A stretch of DNA of 64,000 nt, from the NCBI RefSeq assembly GCF_028858725.1, contig NC_084768.1:1161853-1225852 (forward strand). Direction: 5' to 3'. Position numbers and translations under genes: made by a program. Under the pieces are notes generated by a model, which was not told where the DNA came from, ran no database searches, and saw only the letters and a program-made list of their open reading frames with translations. Position 1 is the first letter of the stretch, and every line of letters starts with the position of its first letter. Of the stretch, positions 31,076 through 45,100 are shown piece by piece. The stretch is from Colius striatus (taxonomy: Eukaryota; Chordata; Aves; Coliiformes; Coliidae).

Positions 31076-32585
31076 GTTCCAGACTCACCCATCAAGAGAT
31101 GTCTCAGGACCATGCCAGGGCTGATGGAGCTGCTTTTGCCATCCCATGAGAGGGCTGGGCAGAGGAGCAGGTTCCCAGGTGCCACGGCCAGGTACATGGG
31201 CAGGGTGTCAGGGCCACCCCTGCCTGGTGTCCCCAGCCAAGCCCCAGCTGGTGCCAGCCCCGAGGCTCAGGAGCGTTTCTGCGGCTGCTGCACCCTGACG
31301 GGCCCCGGCGCCGGCTGCCGGCTGGGACCCACCAACTCCTCGGGGCTGGGAGAAGAATCCCTGTGGGAGGAGTGAAAGCCACCAGCATCACAGAAGGAAG
31401 TGTCATTACAGCATTGTGCTCCTTGTGGAGGTTTCAGGGTGGTCACCTGTTCTATGAGCTTACAGGGCTTTCAGGCTGTATCTTTCCTGTCAAAGCTGCT
31501 GTGCATTTGTGTCGGCATGGGGCAGATGTTAATGAACCTGTCCCAAAGCAGACTTGCTTTTAGGCCTGCTGGGACACGGGGTTCCAACTGCAACAATGGC
31601 AATTTTTAAGATGCTTGTCTTGGGCTTGGCTCTTGGGGTTGTTTTTCTGAGACCCAAGTTGCAGATGCTGTTTCCTCTACGCTGAGAGGTTCCTTATTCT
31701 CTGTGTTTGCTGTTACGGCTTTTAGAGCAAAGACAAACACCCAGTGTAGTGTAAACATCTGATTTGTTCCCAACTCAGAAGAGTCTGATTCTCCGTGTTT
31801 GACTATTTCTTGCATTCTGAAACCTCCAAGTGGGGGTTTTGTGTCCAAGTGATAGAGGAAAGAGCAAAAACATGCCAGCAACAACTTCATTTGTAAGCAA
31901 CTGCTCTTCTTTTCCTAAAGACAATGTCCATTCCAGGCTGGAGAAAAAGAGCAATACCCTGCAGGGCAATGCCTGTGGTGTGGGGTGGGATGAAGGGATA
32001 GTTAATCCTTCCCCAACGTGAAGCTCAGGAAGCAGTTTATCACATCAGCAAATCCAATGAGTTCTCTTTCCAAGTCTGTTTTTCTCCTAAGCTGACTCTA
32101 TGCTCCAGGTTGAATTCTGTATCCCTGAGCTTTATGGAGGGGAGAGAATCAGGTGTCTTGGTAACAGTGACAGCTATTCCACTGCACTCCTGGCTCCAGG
32201 AGTGTTGCTGCCATGGATATATTTGTACAGTCCAGTTCTGTCTCAGCCACACGAGCATTGTTGGCATGGTCATGTTTTCCAGCCCCCTTAAAGAGGTGTG
32301 TCTCCCCCACAATTAGTACATGTCCTTGGCTTGTGCTTTTGCTGTGTCTTTCTAATGTTTGTTCTCAATCCATAGACTGAGGAGTCAGAGTGTGTCTCAG
32401 ACCAACAGCATTCTGGTAGCCATCTGCAAGCAAAACCCCCTGAATTGACGTGTCTCTGCTTGTGAACTTTGGGCACATGACTCCAGCAGCTGTGGCAGTG
32501 CTTTCCAGCAGTCCCTGGTCAGGAGCCCCTCTCCTGGTATGGAAATGCTGCCTGAAAGGGAGAGGACTTTTGTTTCTTCTTCTAG

Positions 32586-32622
32586 AGGTCCAGCTGAGCC
32601 AGTGAATGGTACATCAAAAGCT
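32586..32622 (+). CDS. Microexon-like 37-nt segment, copy A
   Basis: A pyrimidine-rich acceptor (TTTCTTCTTCTAG) and a strong donor (GTAAGT) bound 37 nt reading GPAEPVNGTSKA after one leading base. The paralogous segment at 34474-34510 has the same length, the same acceptor tract and a matching peptide. The gene it belongs to was not recognised, and neither segment could be joined with certainty to the exons downstream. It may be an exon of the unnamed gene at 36-48 kb. Confidence 0.4.
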
Positions 32623-33005
32623 GTAAGTAAAGACACCATCTCCCACTGTTTTTGTACACACTGCAGTTAGTTCTGAACACTGCAGCCTTGTATTAATCTT
32701 CCAAACATTGACTTAATCTATCTTCCAGTAAAACCTTGTACATGTGGTAAACACAGTGTGTGTGATTGAGTGCAGTACAAACTGTGTGCTGCCATCACTT
32801 GCACGGCTCTGATGTGACCCTTGGTGTCTGTGCGTAGTGATGCTCTGTATTTCCTAGGAACATGCCAGGACATGGCCTGTAGCACCTGGACAGGTGACCT
32901 GTGATGGTTTGGAGGTCATGTAGGTTTCAGGTCTACAAGCTGAGCTTGGTGCTGTGTTCTACCTCTGTGTGTAACAGGTATGTTTGCACAGGTTGTGATG
33001 TGCTT

Positions 33006-33720
33006 TCATTTAGAATCAGAGAATCAGAGAATTGTTGTGCTTAGAAAAGACCTTGAAGATCATTGAGTCACACCCCTCACCTTACACTGCCAGGCTCATC
33101 ACTAAACTACCCCCTGTCCCTCAGCACCTCCTCTGTGTGTCTTTTGAACGACTCCAGGGATGGGACTCCACCAGCTCCCTGGGCAGCCCGTTCCAATGCT
33201 TAATAACCCTCTCAGGGAAAAAGGTTCTTCCTTAATGGCCAATCTAAACTTACCCTGGAAGAATTTTGCACCTATTTCCTCATGGCCTGTCATTTATTCC
33301 TGGAGAGAAGAGACCAACTCCTACCTCACTACAGCTCCGCTTCAGGCAGTTGTACAGAGTGAGTGCTCATGTCTCCTCTCAGCCTCCTCTTCTCTAGGCT
33401 GAACATGCCCAGCTCCATCAGTCTGTCCCCATCAGACTTGTTCTCCAGACCATTCACCAGCTTTGTTGTCCATCTCTGGACACACTCCAGCACCTCAATG
33501 TCCTTCTTGTAGTGAGGGGCCCAGAACTGGGCACAGTATTGGAGGTGCGGCCTTCCTGCCCTGGTGCTGCTGACCACGATGGCTGGTCTAAGCCAGGAAG
33601 CCATTGGCCACCTGGGCACACTGAGAGGGCTGTCAAATAACCCCCCCAGGGCCTTTCCCTTTGGGCAGCATTTTCAGCCCCTGGGCCCATTGCTCCAGCC
33701 TATCCTGGTCCCTCTAAAGA
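33006..33720 (-). mobile_element. CR1 LINE fragment, antisense, inside duplication copy A
   Basis: On the + strand the block starts with aatcagagaatcagagaatt and continues through the familiar CR1 reverse-complement phrases: gaccttgaagatcattgagt, ccctgggcagcccgttccaa, tcctcttctctaggctgaac and tgtccttcttgtagtgagg. It therefore lies in the minus orientation with its 3' end at 33006. It is absent from the paralogous position in copy B, so it was inserted after the tandem duplication or lost from B. Confidence 0.9.
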
Positions 33721-34473
33721 GCAGAGGCATTCAGATGGTACCTTTCTGGTTGCAGCTGCTCCTGGCTTTTGTTACCATGGGGTAGATTTTAATGTATCTG
33801 ACCCAAAGCAGAGTTACATTTATAGGCCTGCTGAGACATAGGGTTCAAACCACAGCAATGGGAACCTTTCAGCTGATGCCCTTGGGCTTGTTCGTGTTGA
33901 TTCTCAAGACAGCAGCCTGATGGGTTGCAGCGTGTCACTCGTGGCCAGCAGCACGCAGACACCGATCAGTCAGCGAGTGGAATCTCACTCACTGATTTTT
34001 CCCCTCAAGTAACTCACACTTCCAAGTGTCCAGTCGACCCCTGCTCTTGCTCAGAAAGTCAAGTCCCGTCTCTGGTTCCCGTTGGCAGGACCAGGGATAT
34101 ACAGATCGCCTAAAGTTGTCTTCCTGTGTTGTGGCTGATTGCTTAAGAGCACAGAAGTGCAGCACAGCCTTCACCCTTGTGATCCTCAGGCAGCAGAGAC
34201 AAAATACCTGCGGAGTTGCTCTTGCACTGTTCTGCTCTCGACCTGTCAGTCTCAGAGCAATGGCTGACAAAGCAGAAATGGGGCTTTGGGGGGTTTTAGC
34301 TGCAGTGAATGCAGCGAGAGAGAGCAGTTGATGTGCACAGATACATTTCCACACTCACTGGGCTCTCAGAACACAAGGCTTTGATGTTCAGGCTGGAAAC
34401 TCTGTTTTCCCTGCTTTGTGCTGGGGGCAAGTGCTTTGTTTTAAGTTCTGATCCCTTTTATTTCTTCTTCTAG

Positions 34474-34510
34474 AAATCCAACTGAGCCAGTGAGCAGAAC
34501 AGCAGAAGTG
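34474..34510 (+). CDS. Microexon-like 37-nt segment, copy B
   Basis: This is bounded by TTTCTTCTTCTAG and GTAAGG and reads NPTEPVSRTAEV after one leading base. It is the paralogue of 32586-32622. Because 37 is not a multiple of three, including both segments in one transcript would change the frame. If real, they behave like a mutually exclusive pair. Host gene not recognised. Confidence 0.4.
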
Positions 34511-34771
34511 GTAAGGAAAATCACAATCTCCTACCTTTTCTGCACATGGCACTGAATTCTAAGCACTCCAGCCTTGTATGAATGGTCCAAAGATTGACTT
34601 GGTGTATTTTCCATTAAAACACAGTCTCTGCTGTAAGCACAGTGTGTTTGGCTCAGCAGAGCCCAAACTGCCTGTTGCCATCACTTGCACGGCTGTAGGG
34701 TGAGCCTCTGATGTGTGTGTGTGTGCCCAGCGGTGCGCTGTGTTTCCTTTGAAGTTGCCAGAAGGTTTCCT

Positions 34772-34951
34772 GTGGGACCTGGTGTTGCACAGCTGGGCTG
34801 TGCTGGCTTTGGGGCTGTGGGACCTGGTGTTGCACAGCTGGGCTGTGCTGGCTTTGGGGCTGTGGGACCTGGTGTTTCACAGCTGGGCTGTGCTGGCTTT
34901 GGGGCTGTGGGACCTGGTGTTGCACAGCTGGGCTGTGCTGGTTTTGGGGCC
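34772..34951 (+). repeat. 45-bp tandem repeat, four copies
   Basis: Units start at 34772, 34817, 34862 and 34907 with GTGGGACCTGGTGTTGCACA and are nearly identical (unit three has TTTCAC, unit four ends less exactly). The period of 45 keeps every frame open, which explains the repetitive pseudo-frames on both strands. The matching place in duplication copy A (about 32.9 kb) has only a single decayed unit, so the expansion is specific to copy B. Confidence 0.93.
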
Positions 34952-36175
34952 GTGTCGGTTCCGGGTTTGCACAACTGAACCTGCTGCTGTGTTCTACATC
35001 TCTCTGTGGCCGGCAGGAGGGATGTTTGTACAGGTTGTTGTGTGCTTGCTGTTTCTTGCAGTTCATATTGTTTGGTGTGTAGCTTTTGCCATTTTCACAC
35101 TGTATCAGGTAGCTTTTTGTTTTGTTTTAAACAGTTTGGGGTTTTTCTGCCCAATGGCTTTTGAAAAAGTAACCCCAAACCACTGCAGAACCACTGCTGG
35201 GACACTTGGTCCTGTTCCTCACCTTCTGGGGGGTTCAGGCCAACACCAAACCCAACCTATGCCCCACATTTTGAGGAGAGATTGCCCCTGGGTGGTTGGA
35301 TCAGGTCACTTGAAAAGCTGTTAGGGTGGCTGAGTCTAGGAACTCATGAGCTCTGGCTCTGTATTCTGTGAAGAACACAGGCTGGGATCCTCATGGAACG
35401 GTATAGAGTCAAGTTAAGATGGAATGCTTCAGGTGTGTGGGTCTGAAAACACTAAGCCCAAATCTGGCATTGGTAATTCTGTCACTGTTTGGTGACTTCT
35501 GCCAGTTTTGGGCATGGATGTCTCTCCTGGTGAGTCTGATTTAGTGGAACTGGCCCAGTGACCCCAGGTGTCCATGTAGTGCATTTATGCAGACCATGTT
35601 TCTAGTATTGATCTAATTCAGATGGCTTTTATTTCTTGGAAACAGTTCTTTTTGTTTATGAGCAGGTGTAAAAGCACAAATGCCACATTCAAAGGTAAGG
35701 TGAACATTCTTCTAGGCTGGTGTGTTCAGTTCTGTCAGTTCTGGACTTGGGTAAAAGCTCTCCAAGGGATGTGCACACGTAAATCTTTCCGAAAAGGACG
35801 GGAACAGGAGGTAAAGCAGCTCCAAACTGCTCCTTACTCTGACCTGTGAGAAGCTGCATCTCTTTGAATGCTTCTGTGTCTGAAGCCAAATTGCAGCAAG
35901 CAAAACCACCTGCCCTGACTCTGAAGTTGTGGGTCCTTGTCATGCTGCAAAATGGAAAGAGCGACGCTTGCCTACATCTCAGTGGCGTGTGCTTTGAACG
36001 GCTTCTCCTTCAGATAGTCTGGAGCCCAAAAATCATCTGACAAAGACTGGACAGTGTGATTATTTTCTGCACGTAGCTTCAGTCCACTTGGAGGGAAAGT
36101 GGATTAGTTGCACAGGTCTTTAGGTATAATGCATCAGCAGAGGCAAGGGGTTTGAGTGCCCAAGAGTGCTCACAG

Positions 36176-39100
36176 GAGTTTCATGGTGGAGCTGTGTGAT
36201 CCCAACACGGAGGGCGCGATGCTGACAAGAGATGGGAAATACGCCATCGCAGCCACTAATGCGTAAGTGTGGCATCGATTGCACTGGCCCAAAAGTGAGC
36301 GAGAGGAGCCGTGTGTGCGTGTGTGAGAGGCAGAGCAGCCAGGCTGGCCAGCATCTGTCCTTGGGAGGGAGGCAGCAGTGTCACTGGATCTTCCCCTTCC
36401 AATCTGCCCTCCTTTCGAATATGAAAACGGTGCTCTCCTGCCGTTCCTGCCCTGGAAGTTGCTTCATCTGGTGGTGTGCCAGGAGTCTGCATTTCTGCCA
36501 AAGAGTTCAGTGCTGTTTACTGGGGAGTCCTTCTCTTGGAAAGCTCCTTTTGCCTCTGGTTGATGTTTCAAAGGCTTCTGGCCAAATGTAACCGCTGGCT
36601 GTTGGCTGGAGATTTCCTCCCGCTCTGCCTTTGATCAGATCCCAGGTGTGAAACAAGCTGAAGTTGTGCTGTTGCTCTGATCTGCAGAGATACTGCTGTG
36701 TGCTGACAAGAGTGGCTGTGTGAAAAAGGGACGGGAGCCCTTGTGGGTTTCTGTCACAGGCCTCCTTCTGCAGCAGCTGTTTCTTCCTTTTCTAAAATGC
36801 AATTACTTGGAGACTGAACTTCTCATGAGCCTGCATTCTGCACTGACCCCCTGGCAGAGCAGAGGTGGGATTCATGCCGTGGATTTCTAGCTGTCAAGAA
36901 AGGATTTTACTAGTCTGAGAGGACCCCACTCTTCCTCCAGGGCAGCTTTTGCTACAAAAAAAGAATGAAAAACCTCCCTTCTTGCCACAGGAGCCATCCT
37001 CCTCCTCCTCTTCCTTCTCCTGCTTCTCCTCCTTCTCCTGCTTCTCCTGCTTCTCCTTCTCCTTCTCCTTCTCCTTCTCCTTCTCCTTCTCCTTCTCCTT
37101 CTCCTTCTCCTCCTCCTCCTCCGGAGACATTTTACAACGGGAGGAATCCTGTTTTCTTTCACTTGCCGAGAAATGTTCTGTTTTTTCTTGGGGGTGGAGG
37201 GTGGCAAGAATGTTTTCTCCCCATTTCTTAAAAGTGAAGCAAAAAGTTAAGGCATGTTTACTTTGTTCTCTACTTTTCTCAGTCTGCTACTCTCCGTGCT
37301 ACCTGGTTGTCCACTCTATGCCATTAGTGCTAGAACCCCAACTAAAGGAGGAGAAAGTCTGTGTTGGATTATGGAAAGCTGTTTCACTCTATATAATTAA
37401 AAGGTAACTTGTGTATTTCTGTAATTAACGATGAAGTTGTACTGAACTCTGCAAACTGCAAAAGAAAACTAGGAAATTAACCTGACATGGCTTAAAATTG
37501 CACTGTTTTCTGTTGTGTTGCTTAGAAGTAGCAGAACGTCAGTTCTCACTAAGTACATTGATAGACTGATGAAGTAACAACAGCAGAGACGTATTTTGAA
37601 GTATCTGTTCTAGCTTAGATTATTCCGTGTCAAGTACTGTGTGCAGTTTCTCAGCATGTGGCTGCATTTTTAAGTTTTTTAAGCAGTAAAAGCTTACTGT
37701 AAGGATTTTTATTGACAGCCTCAGCTTCTGCATTTCTGAGGCTATTGATTTATCTGATTATTAAGGGTTTCAGAAAGAATAAAGTAGGAGGGAATTGGGT
37801 AATGTAATGCTAGTGTTGATATTTATATCCTTACTAGTGGAGACATTCAACAGAAATGTACTTAGAAGCATTTAATATACTGCAAAGTAGTTTAATTGAT
37901 CGTTTATTGTGAATGGGGAAAGATCAGGAATTTCAGACAGGCATATTTTTATGTGGAAGTGAAAAACTCCCCAGGAGTTTGCTTAGCATTTTAATCTTTT
38001 TTAGTTCAGCACTGCAGTTACATTGGAGTCGCTGGTGCGTGTCGTGCTCACACTCTGCACTGCTTGAAAGTAACTTGTTTGTATGCTTCTATCCTTGCAG
38101 CTTCCCTTCTCAAAGTACATGTTACTGACACCCCTTTGTCGTTTTTCCCTCCCCTCTGAACAGAGCTAAAGGATGAGGATCCAATAATATGGGGAAATTC
38201 AGCTCGAGATTTGCATGACTTCAAGTTTCCCAGAGTCTGACGTTTCCTTCAGACCCCTTTTTCACGGGAATCAGAATTTTTCAGGGAGAATTGGTAGATA
38301 CCAACCATCAATTTGTGTAGACTTGTCAAATTATCGCAGAAGGCTGTTTGGTTTCTCTGTTACTTGCCGCAGTAGATGCATATACCACAACCAGCCTATA
38401 AAATAAGGCTTTTACCAGTTGTACCAGTGGGTGAGGGTGTTTGTCTTGGTGTTCTGAGTCCTTGCATCATTTGGCCATAGCTACAAGTTGTGACCGTTTT
38501 CTTTCTTGATTTGATGTTTCACATTTAGTCTCAGTGCTTAGGAAGTAGGTGTGAAACACGACACATGCTAATTTCTCCAATTTCTAAACTATTCTTCTGC
38601 CATCGGTTTTGATTAATGTTGTTTTTATTGACTTACTTTAAAGTAAAAGGACTGAAAAGGTGAATGAATACCAGTGCACCTGGAAATAGTGAATAAAGGC
38701 TCTTTATGTCAAAGAGGGGAGTCAGCAGAGTGCAGGCTGGGAATAGCACATTTGGCATTGCACAAGTTCTCATAAAGCTGACATGGGCAAAATAGGAATG
38801 TGTGTGTTATGGTGTACAACAGCCACAGCATATTGCAGTAAATGGAAGGATTTGGGTTATATCAGGTGGCTTGCAGGCACGCTGGCTGGCACAGAAGCAT
38901 AAAAACTGTGTGTATAGACAAATACGAACCTCGCTCAAGTTACACTGCACACACATCCAGCACAGAGCAGTCCAGGAGGAGTAATGTCAAGCAGATAGAC
39001 GATACCATCCCAGCAAGAGATCTGTGAAAGAAGTGGGGGAAGATAGTGACAAGTTATTTTTGCATTTTTCAGAGGCTCTACTAGCACTAAATCAAAGCCA

Positions 39101-42100
39101 ATTCACCTCCACAAGCAGGCAATTGAAAAGAAACTGTTTCTATAATACCAACTTGTCAGCAGTATGACTTGGTTAAATCCTCTGCTCTAGCAAAGAGGGA
39201 AGCTGGTGTGTGTCTCACCTGCCCTGCTGCTTTCTGAGCAAGCCTTTCCTAACGCTGGGATGGATTTTCACGGCTTGTGTTGAGATCTGGGTCTCGAAAG
39301 TGACAATTGGTTTTGTGGGCATTCATTTTTAATTAAACTTCTTTTGTTAATACTTTTGAAATTGACTTCTAATGGCTCAAAAATGTATTAATATAGCAGA
39401 TATGTAAATGTTTAATTTGGTGTTATGCATACACAGTAATTGCTTTCCATGATGGTTCTTGTAGAGGGAACGAACTCATCCTACGATTCTATTCTCATGG
39501 AAACATTCTTTTATCCAGAAATAGGAAGCACAAATTAATTACTGAATTATCACTTCAGAAAGAGAAACTTTCCTTCTGCCTTTCATCAGAAAACGTAAAA
39601 ATGCCACTGCATAACCATAGCTCTGACACCTTGCATGTATCTTTCCAAGGTTGCCCTCAACCTTAACATTTGCAAAGTCACGTAGAAACACAAACAAATT
39701 TGTATTTGCCAACATTTTTAGCACAACTCTGCTCAGAAGCTTTGGTGGGTGGTGGGAAGCAAGGAGGGTCATGCTGTTTGGAAGTTCCCTATGTGGCAGG
39801 GGTTTTTATTTACAAAATTAGGCAACTAAAAGCTAAGTTGCAGTTTGTGCAGCTTAAATGAGGATTCTTTTGTGCCTGGAGTTGGAGATCACAAGAAGGT
39901 CACTCCAGTACTTAGCCCACACCATGCTGATAGTGCATACAATAAAATGTACTTTCATACTGAAAAACCACAATGTATTTCCTTTTATCTTTTCACTAGG
40001 TTTTAGATATTTCCAGCTGTTCTGAATCACTGACATGAAGCTTTCAAGCTGTGTCTTATTATGAAATGGGAAATGTTGAACCTGTAAATCCTTATGACTG
40101 AATACAGGATGTCCCACTAAGCAGCACGTTTGTCTTTGATTCCTTTTTCACTGTCAGTGTGTTGTTCCTGTGTATTTGCAGTTACCGTATTTCATTAGTA
40201 ACTACTTTAGTCCTGTGGAATTTTGATAGTACCTTGACATCCTTGCCCGTGTCTCAGTTGTTTGTGCTGCAAGACAAGCAAGACAGTCTTGTTCAGACAT
40301 CATGATGAGTTGATAATAAGAGGAATGAAGCAAAGAAGAAAGGAATAAACGGGCCTAAGAGCTTACTGTACCATGTTGTGGCTGCAGAATGTGTTAGATT
40401 TTTCTCCTGCATAATTCATTAGAGAATGTCATTCATTAGAGATTGTTAGAGAAGACTTGCTTACTGTGAGTTCAAAATGTTGTGGTTAAGAATGTCTGTT
40501 TCACACAAACCTCATTTGCTTAATTGGTAAAACAGGGGCAGTATGTCCAAATATTTGAAATTTCTCTGTCACTTTGGATTCTGGAGTGTTGGTGCAGCAC
40601 CATTCATGCTGAACCATTCATGTCTTGACTGCTGGCCGTGCTGTCATGAGAGTGCTGCAGCGTGCTGTGCGACTGTTTCAGAGACAGTTCTCAAACCTGT
40701 TGGCCATCTGTGATGTTCAGCCTTTAGTGCTACACGTGCTGTTTCCGTTAGGTTCCCAGTAGAGGGCAACACACGCTGATTTTTGAGTGTAAGACATTTT
40801 CTTATCTGTTTCGCAAGGCAAAGAAACAGCAGTCCTTGTCCTGAGCTCTTCGAAACTGATTTACTGAGCATAGTAAATCTCGTTATGTCGAGCTGCTGTA
40901 TTACAAGTGTCGGGATATGAAACCAGGTACTGTAGTGCTCACTCACTGACACTGGGATCATTTCTCACTAGAAATCTACTGAGTTGGATTTTTGCTGCAT
41001 AGTGTTTGAGGTTAAATAGATTTTAAATATATATATGCTGTGACTTTCTTTTTATAGCTTGACTGAGTTTCAACATGAAGATTTTGGGCAAGATAAAACT
41101 GGACAGGCTGTACCAGACAGTTTACAGTCCTGCACAGGTATGTTGCATATAGTTGTTACACTAACCTTAGGAGGTTTAAGCCTACTTCTCTTTGGGTCCC
41201 AAACAGGCCACAAAGATACCTTTATAACCCCTCTTTGTCAAGACAGCTCTTCTGTATGTCTGGCTCCATCAGCCTCTGGGGAGCCACTGTACCAAGCTCT
41301 TGCTAATGTCATACTCTGCTCAGTTGTGTCCCTGATGTGTTGTAAAGGGTGTCGGGAAGGACAGCCTTGGGCTGTTTCCCAGTATGGAGAATAAATTCTC
41401 AGTGTTGCTTTATACAAGTTAGTTTTGTACCTCAGAAGCCCTTGGTAGTATAAGACCTCACATTTTCTGTTGGCAGTTTTCTTGCTACAGTGATCTACGT
41501 ATGATGAAATTGTCCCTCTCTGGGAAGGTAGTCCCAAAGCTATGTGAATACCTACTTCAAAAGGCAAATATAAGATGTGGGGAGGAAATGGATGAAACAT
41601 ACAAACCAGTAATAAGAGTGAGATTTGGCTTAGGGATTTTTCTAAGTTAGTATTATTTTTTCTTTCTTCCCTCTGCAATTGAAAAATAAACTCACATTCC
41701 GTGCAGTTGGCTTCTTCATGTCTGTTTGTGCACGAGGAAGGCTGTCTGATTTGTCAGTATATGCAGCTTGGTCTGGTTTTTATTTTAAGCAAATATTTTG
41801 ACATGTTTGCCTCTTTTCAAAGCTGACTGAATATACTCTGAGTCACGTCATTTTATCTAAAAGTTCATTTACTACTAGAATCTGTCCCAACATTAATACC
41901 TGCCAGTTTCCATCTCTGTATAGCTGTAGTGCGTATGATGTTGTCCATCCTTTTATTTTTGCAAGACAGCAGTTCAGCTTTATTTAGGAATGACCTAAAT
42001 GTAGCCAGTTGATGATCTACTTCATTGTGCTGCTTTAAAGCAATAGAAATTAGTGTATTTTCCCAAATCTTTACTATATTAAGAGACTGAAAGGATGAGG

Positions 42101-45100
42101 AAACTTTGAAATTGGACAAGAATTAGTACAAGTGATGGTTTAAAGTGAAATTTTATGCCAAAGAGAGAGCAGCCTCAGGTACTGTGTAGAGATCCATTCT
42201 TCAACAGTAAGAATACATGTCTGTGAGCAAGTCTGATAATTCATTACTTCATTGGTTGTTAATCTTCAGTGAAATTTGTTGTTGCTTTTAAAAACAACAA
42301 ATCAGATTGAGTGTTCTCAGCTGACGTTATTTCTGGTGTCTGTAGTGTTTATTGTGCTGTGCTGTTTCTCTCTCTAGAATGTTTGGGATATCATGTAATC
42401 TGATAAAATGGATGCACATGTGCAGTTTCAGGGAGCTAGTTTAAAAGGCTGGGTTTTATAAGGATCTGAAGATGTACAGTGCCTCATTTTTTTTTAACTA
42501 CAGTAAAGAAATCCTGCATTAGATACTTGTCTTTTGATGTTTTTTGTATATTTATATCTAAAAAGCAGATATATTGCTATACTTTTCTTCTTAAATTAAG
42601 ACATCATTTGCACTGATGTTTCCTCAGTATGTATGAAACCCTGTGTAACTTCAGTTGGCTGATACTCAAAATAAATCTATCAGTCCTTCATGTGATAGAC
42701 TTATGCAATAATTACATGCATGTGTGTAAATGTTCCTACTAAGCATATGCACATATTTTTCTCACATAGTGTCAGTCCTCCTGGCAATATTATTAGTCTT
42801 GTATAAAATACTGTTGAGCTGATGCTAGTTTTATCCAAGTAACAACAGCATGTTTATATTTGCCTTGACAAGCCTACCAACTCTGATGTGTGCATCAAAG
42901 TGAACTCTTTTCTAAGCTGTGTTCCTTTTTGAACACCCCTGAGATTTTGAAAATACCCTTTTGTTCAGCATTCTGAGATTATGTGTCAGTGATTGTGTAT
43001 CATATGCTTGGCTTTCCATTTATTGATATGCAGGTCATAGGTAGCACATCAAATGGAAAAGCTTTACTCTAAGCCTCATAGTGTGGTTACCATGGACCCA
43101 GGTAGAGCTCTTTTATTTTAAATACCAGCAAAGGAGACTGCCCTTACCTGCTTTCACAAGATATTTATGGGAACATGATTTTTTGTTTCCCTCCTCTCTT
43201 TATAACTGTATATTAACAGTGCTGACGCTTTTGTCTCTTAGCAGCTCACTGTCATAGCAGCCTGCGTCAAAGTAACACTTCTTGCATAGTCATTGTATAG
43301 ATGCAGAAAAAGAGACAATATCTAAAGGAAAATAAATCATTAAACTGTAGTTTTTAAATGTTGTAATATCGTGGTGCAGGGAGGAACGTGGTTGGGATAA
43401 GGGTCACTCACTGGAATTCCATTTACTCCATTTATTCCATTTACTGCCTTGGCAAGAAGTGTCAAAGGAGGAGTAAAAGGTTGCAGTCAGTGCTGTCAGA
43501 TAACATAACTGTGAAGCAGAAGTGCACTGACTTGGATTTACTACCGAAAGTATTTGAAGAGAGAAGCTTTACCGTAACAGTGCAGACTGACGGCCCGATG
43601 AACAAAGAAAGAAACATTTGCTTTGGACTCTGATGATACAGTAGATTTTTTTTTTAATCCTTCTGCTAACTGCACTCAAAACAAGGTTCATCTCAATTGT
43701 TTTTTTGGGAAATCAGATCTTTAGATGTGCACCGTAGCCATTTCTAGAATTTGATGGGTTTCAAGAAGAAAGTCTTTGCTGCCAAAGGCTCTGGAGGCTA
43801 GAGGAGGTCAAACATTTCCTGTATTTTTTTCTAAAGCGTGGCCCGATCGTTAAAGATTTCAGCATCTTACTGTTGGAATAACAAGTGGGGGCTGTTCCTG
43901 CTGTGTTGTCCTAATTACACATCTGTTTATGCTAAGTTAATAATGAGTGTACAAGCAGGACACACAAATTACTGCACCAATTATATATTGAGGGAGAAAA
44001 ATCAAGTCTTAATTGAAGTTTAAGAAAGAGAAAGGGTGGGGTTTAATCCCACTGCTTCCATTCGGAATTGTTTTGTACTATATTTGCCTAACAACATAAA
44101 GTCCTCAGGCTTGCACACAATACCGTAATTCTCCAAGGAAAATAGTGAGAAAAAAATATGTTTCTTGGTGTAGCAGCTTTCACATGCCAGTGAGGAATTC
44201 CAGTTCTGTGAGAAAAACCGCTGCAGACTGTTCTATGTAATGCAGAGCTCAGTTTCCACATTGGTGTCAACTTTCTTTGGATTGACCGTCCTTTCGTGTC
44301 TAACTCAGTGCATTAAGACTTTTATTTCCCTTGTTGAGTATTGTTGCATATGTTGTATCAAGTTTGTCCGTGTACATTCTGGTTTCTTCATTTTTCAACA
44401 TCCTGATACTCATTCATAGCACTTAGGGCACTGAAAAGAAGTAAACTAGCCTGCGTTCATAGAGAAATGTTGGGGTGGAGAATATGCCCAGTTCAGAAGG
44501 CTACCTGATGAGAAGTTCTTTCACAGGCAATGGAGGAGACACAAGGCTTCTCTGGGAATATTTTGAAGTGAGCTTTCTAATAAGCTGAAAAAGATGATGT
44601 TTAACATTTACCTTCAAAATGTGAAGCTTCTACCATTCTCCCAAGTCCTCAAGTTCTATGAAGCAGGAAAGAATGGAGCTGCCATTGACTGTATAGCAAA
44701 ACACTGTAAAATGTAGTCTAGTCCTCAACATAAGCATGTAGTTCTTGTGCAAGGGATGCAAAAGCGGGCTTTCACTTACAGCCATCTTAAACTCATTTTC
44801 ATGGTTTCTGGCTGCTCATTAGACATTTCACGTGCTCTGCAAACATGAGCCACGATGATGCTCTTCATGTGGTGAAATAAGTCTTTTTACTACAAGTCTG
44901 TTCTCTGCTATTACCAGTTCACTCCCATTTCAGCCCTCGCTGGAATTCGTTGTGTTGTATGTTTTGAATATTGTGCCACGTCTTCATAGCTGTAATCTTC
45001 TAATTGCAATATTTCTCACGGCTCAGAGGAGTGAGTGATTCTGTGAGCATAGAAGCAACTGCATATTTTTCTGTGTTTCTAACAGACCGAGAAGGAATGA

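Larger units (their letters stand above)
31430..35075 (+). repeat. Diverged tandem duplication, about 2.2-kb unit
   Basis: Copy A starts near 31,430 and copy B near 33,730. Shared landmarks are tgttaatgaacctgtcccaaagcag (31,520 area) with tttaatgtatctgacccaaagcag (33,790 area); the microexon-like pair at 32586 and 34474; gccatcacttgcacggct at 32,790 and 34,678; and gctgtgttctac at 32,952 and 34,988. Divergence is substantial and copy A is lengthened by a CR1. A weaker third match (gcaagcaaaacc) appears near 35,900. The host gene is unknown. Confidence 0.75.

Noticed and set aside
35666-35694. 29-nt microexon-like segment
   Set aside because: It has splice-like borders, but the frame that would join the exon at 36176 contains a stop.
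38163-38240. Possible exon reading LKDEDPIIWGNSARDLHDF
   Set aside because: It has an acceptor but ends in a stop without a donor and does not keep phase with the exons on either side.
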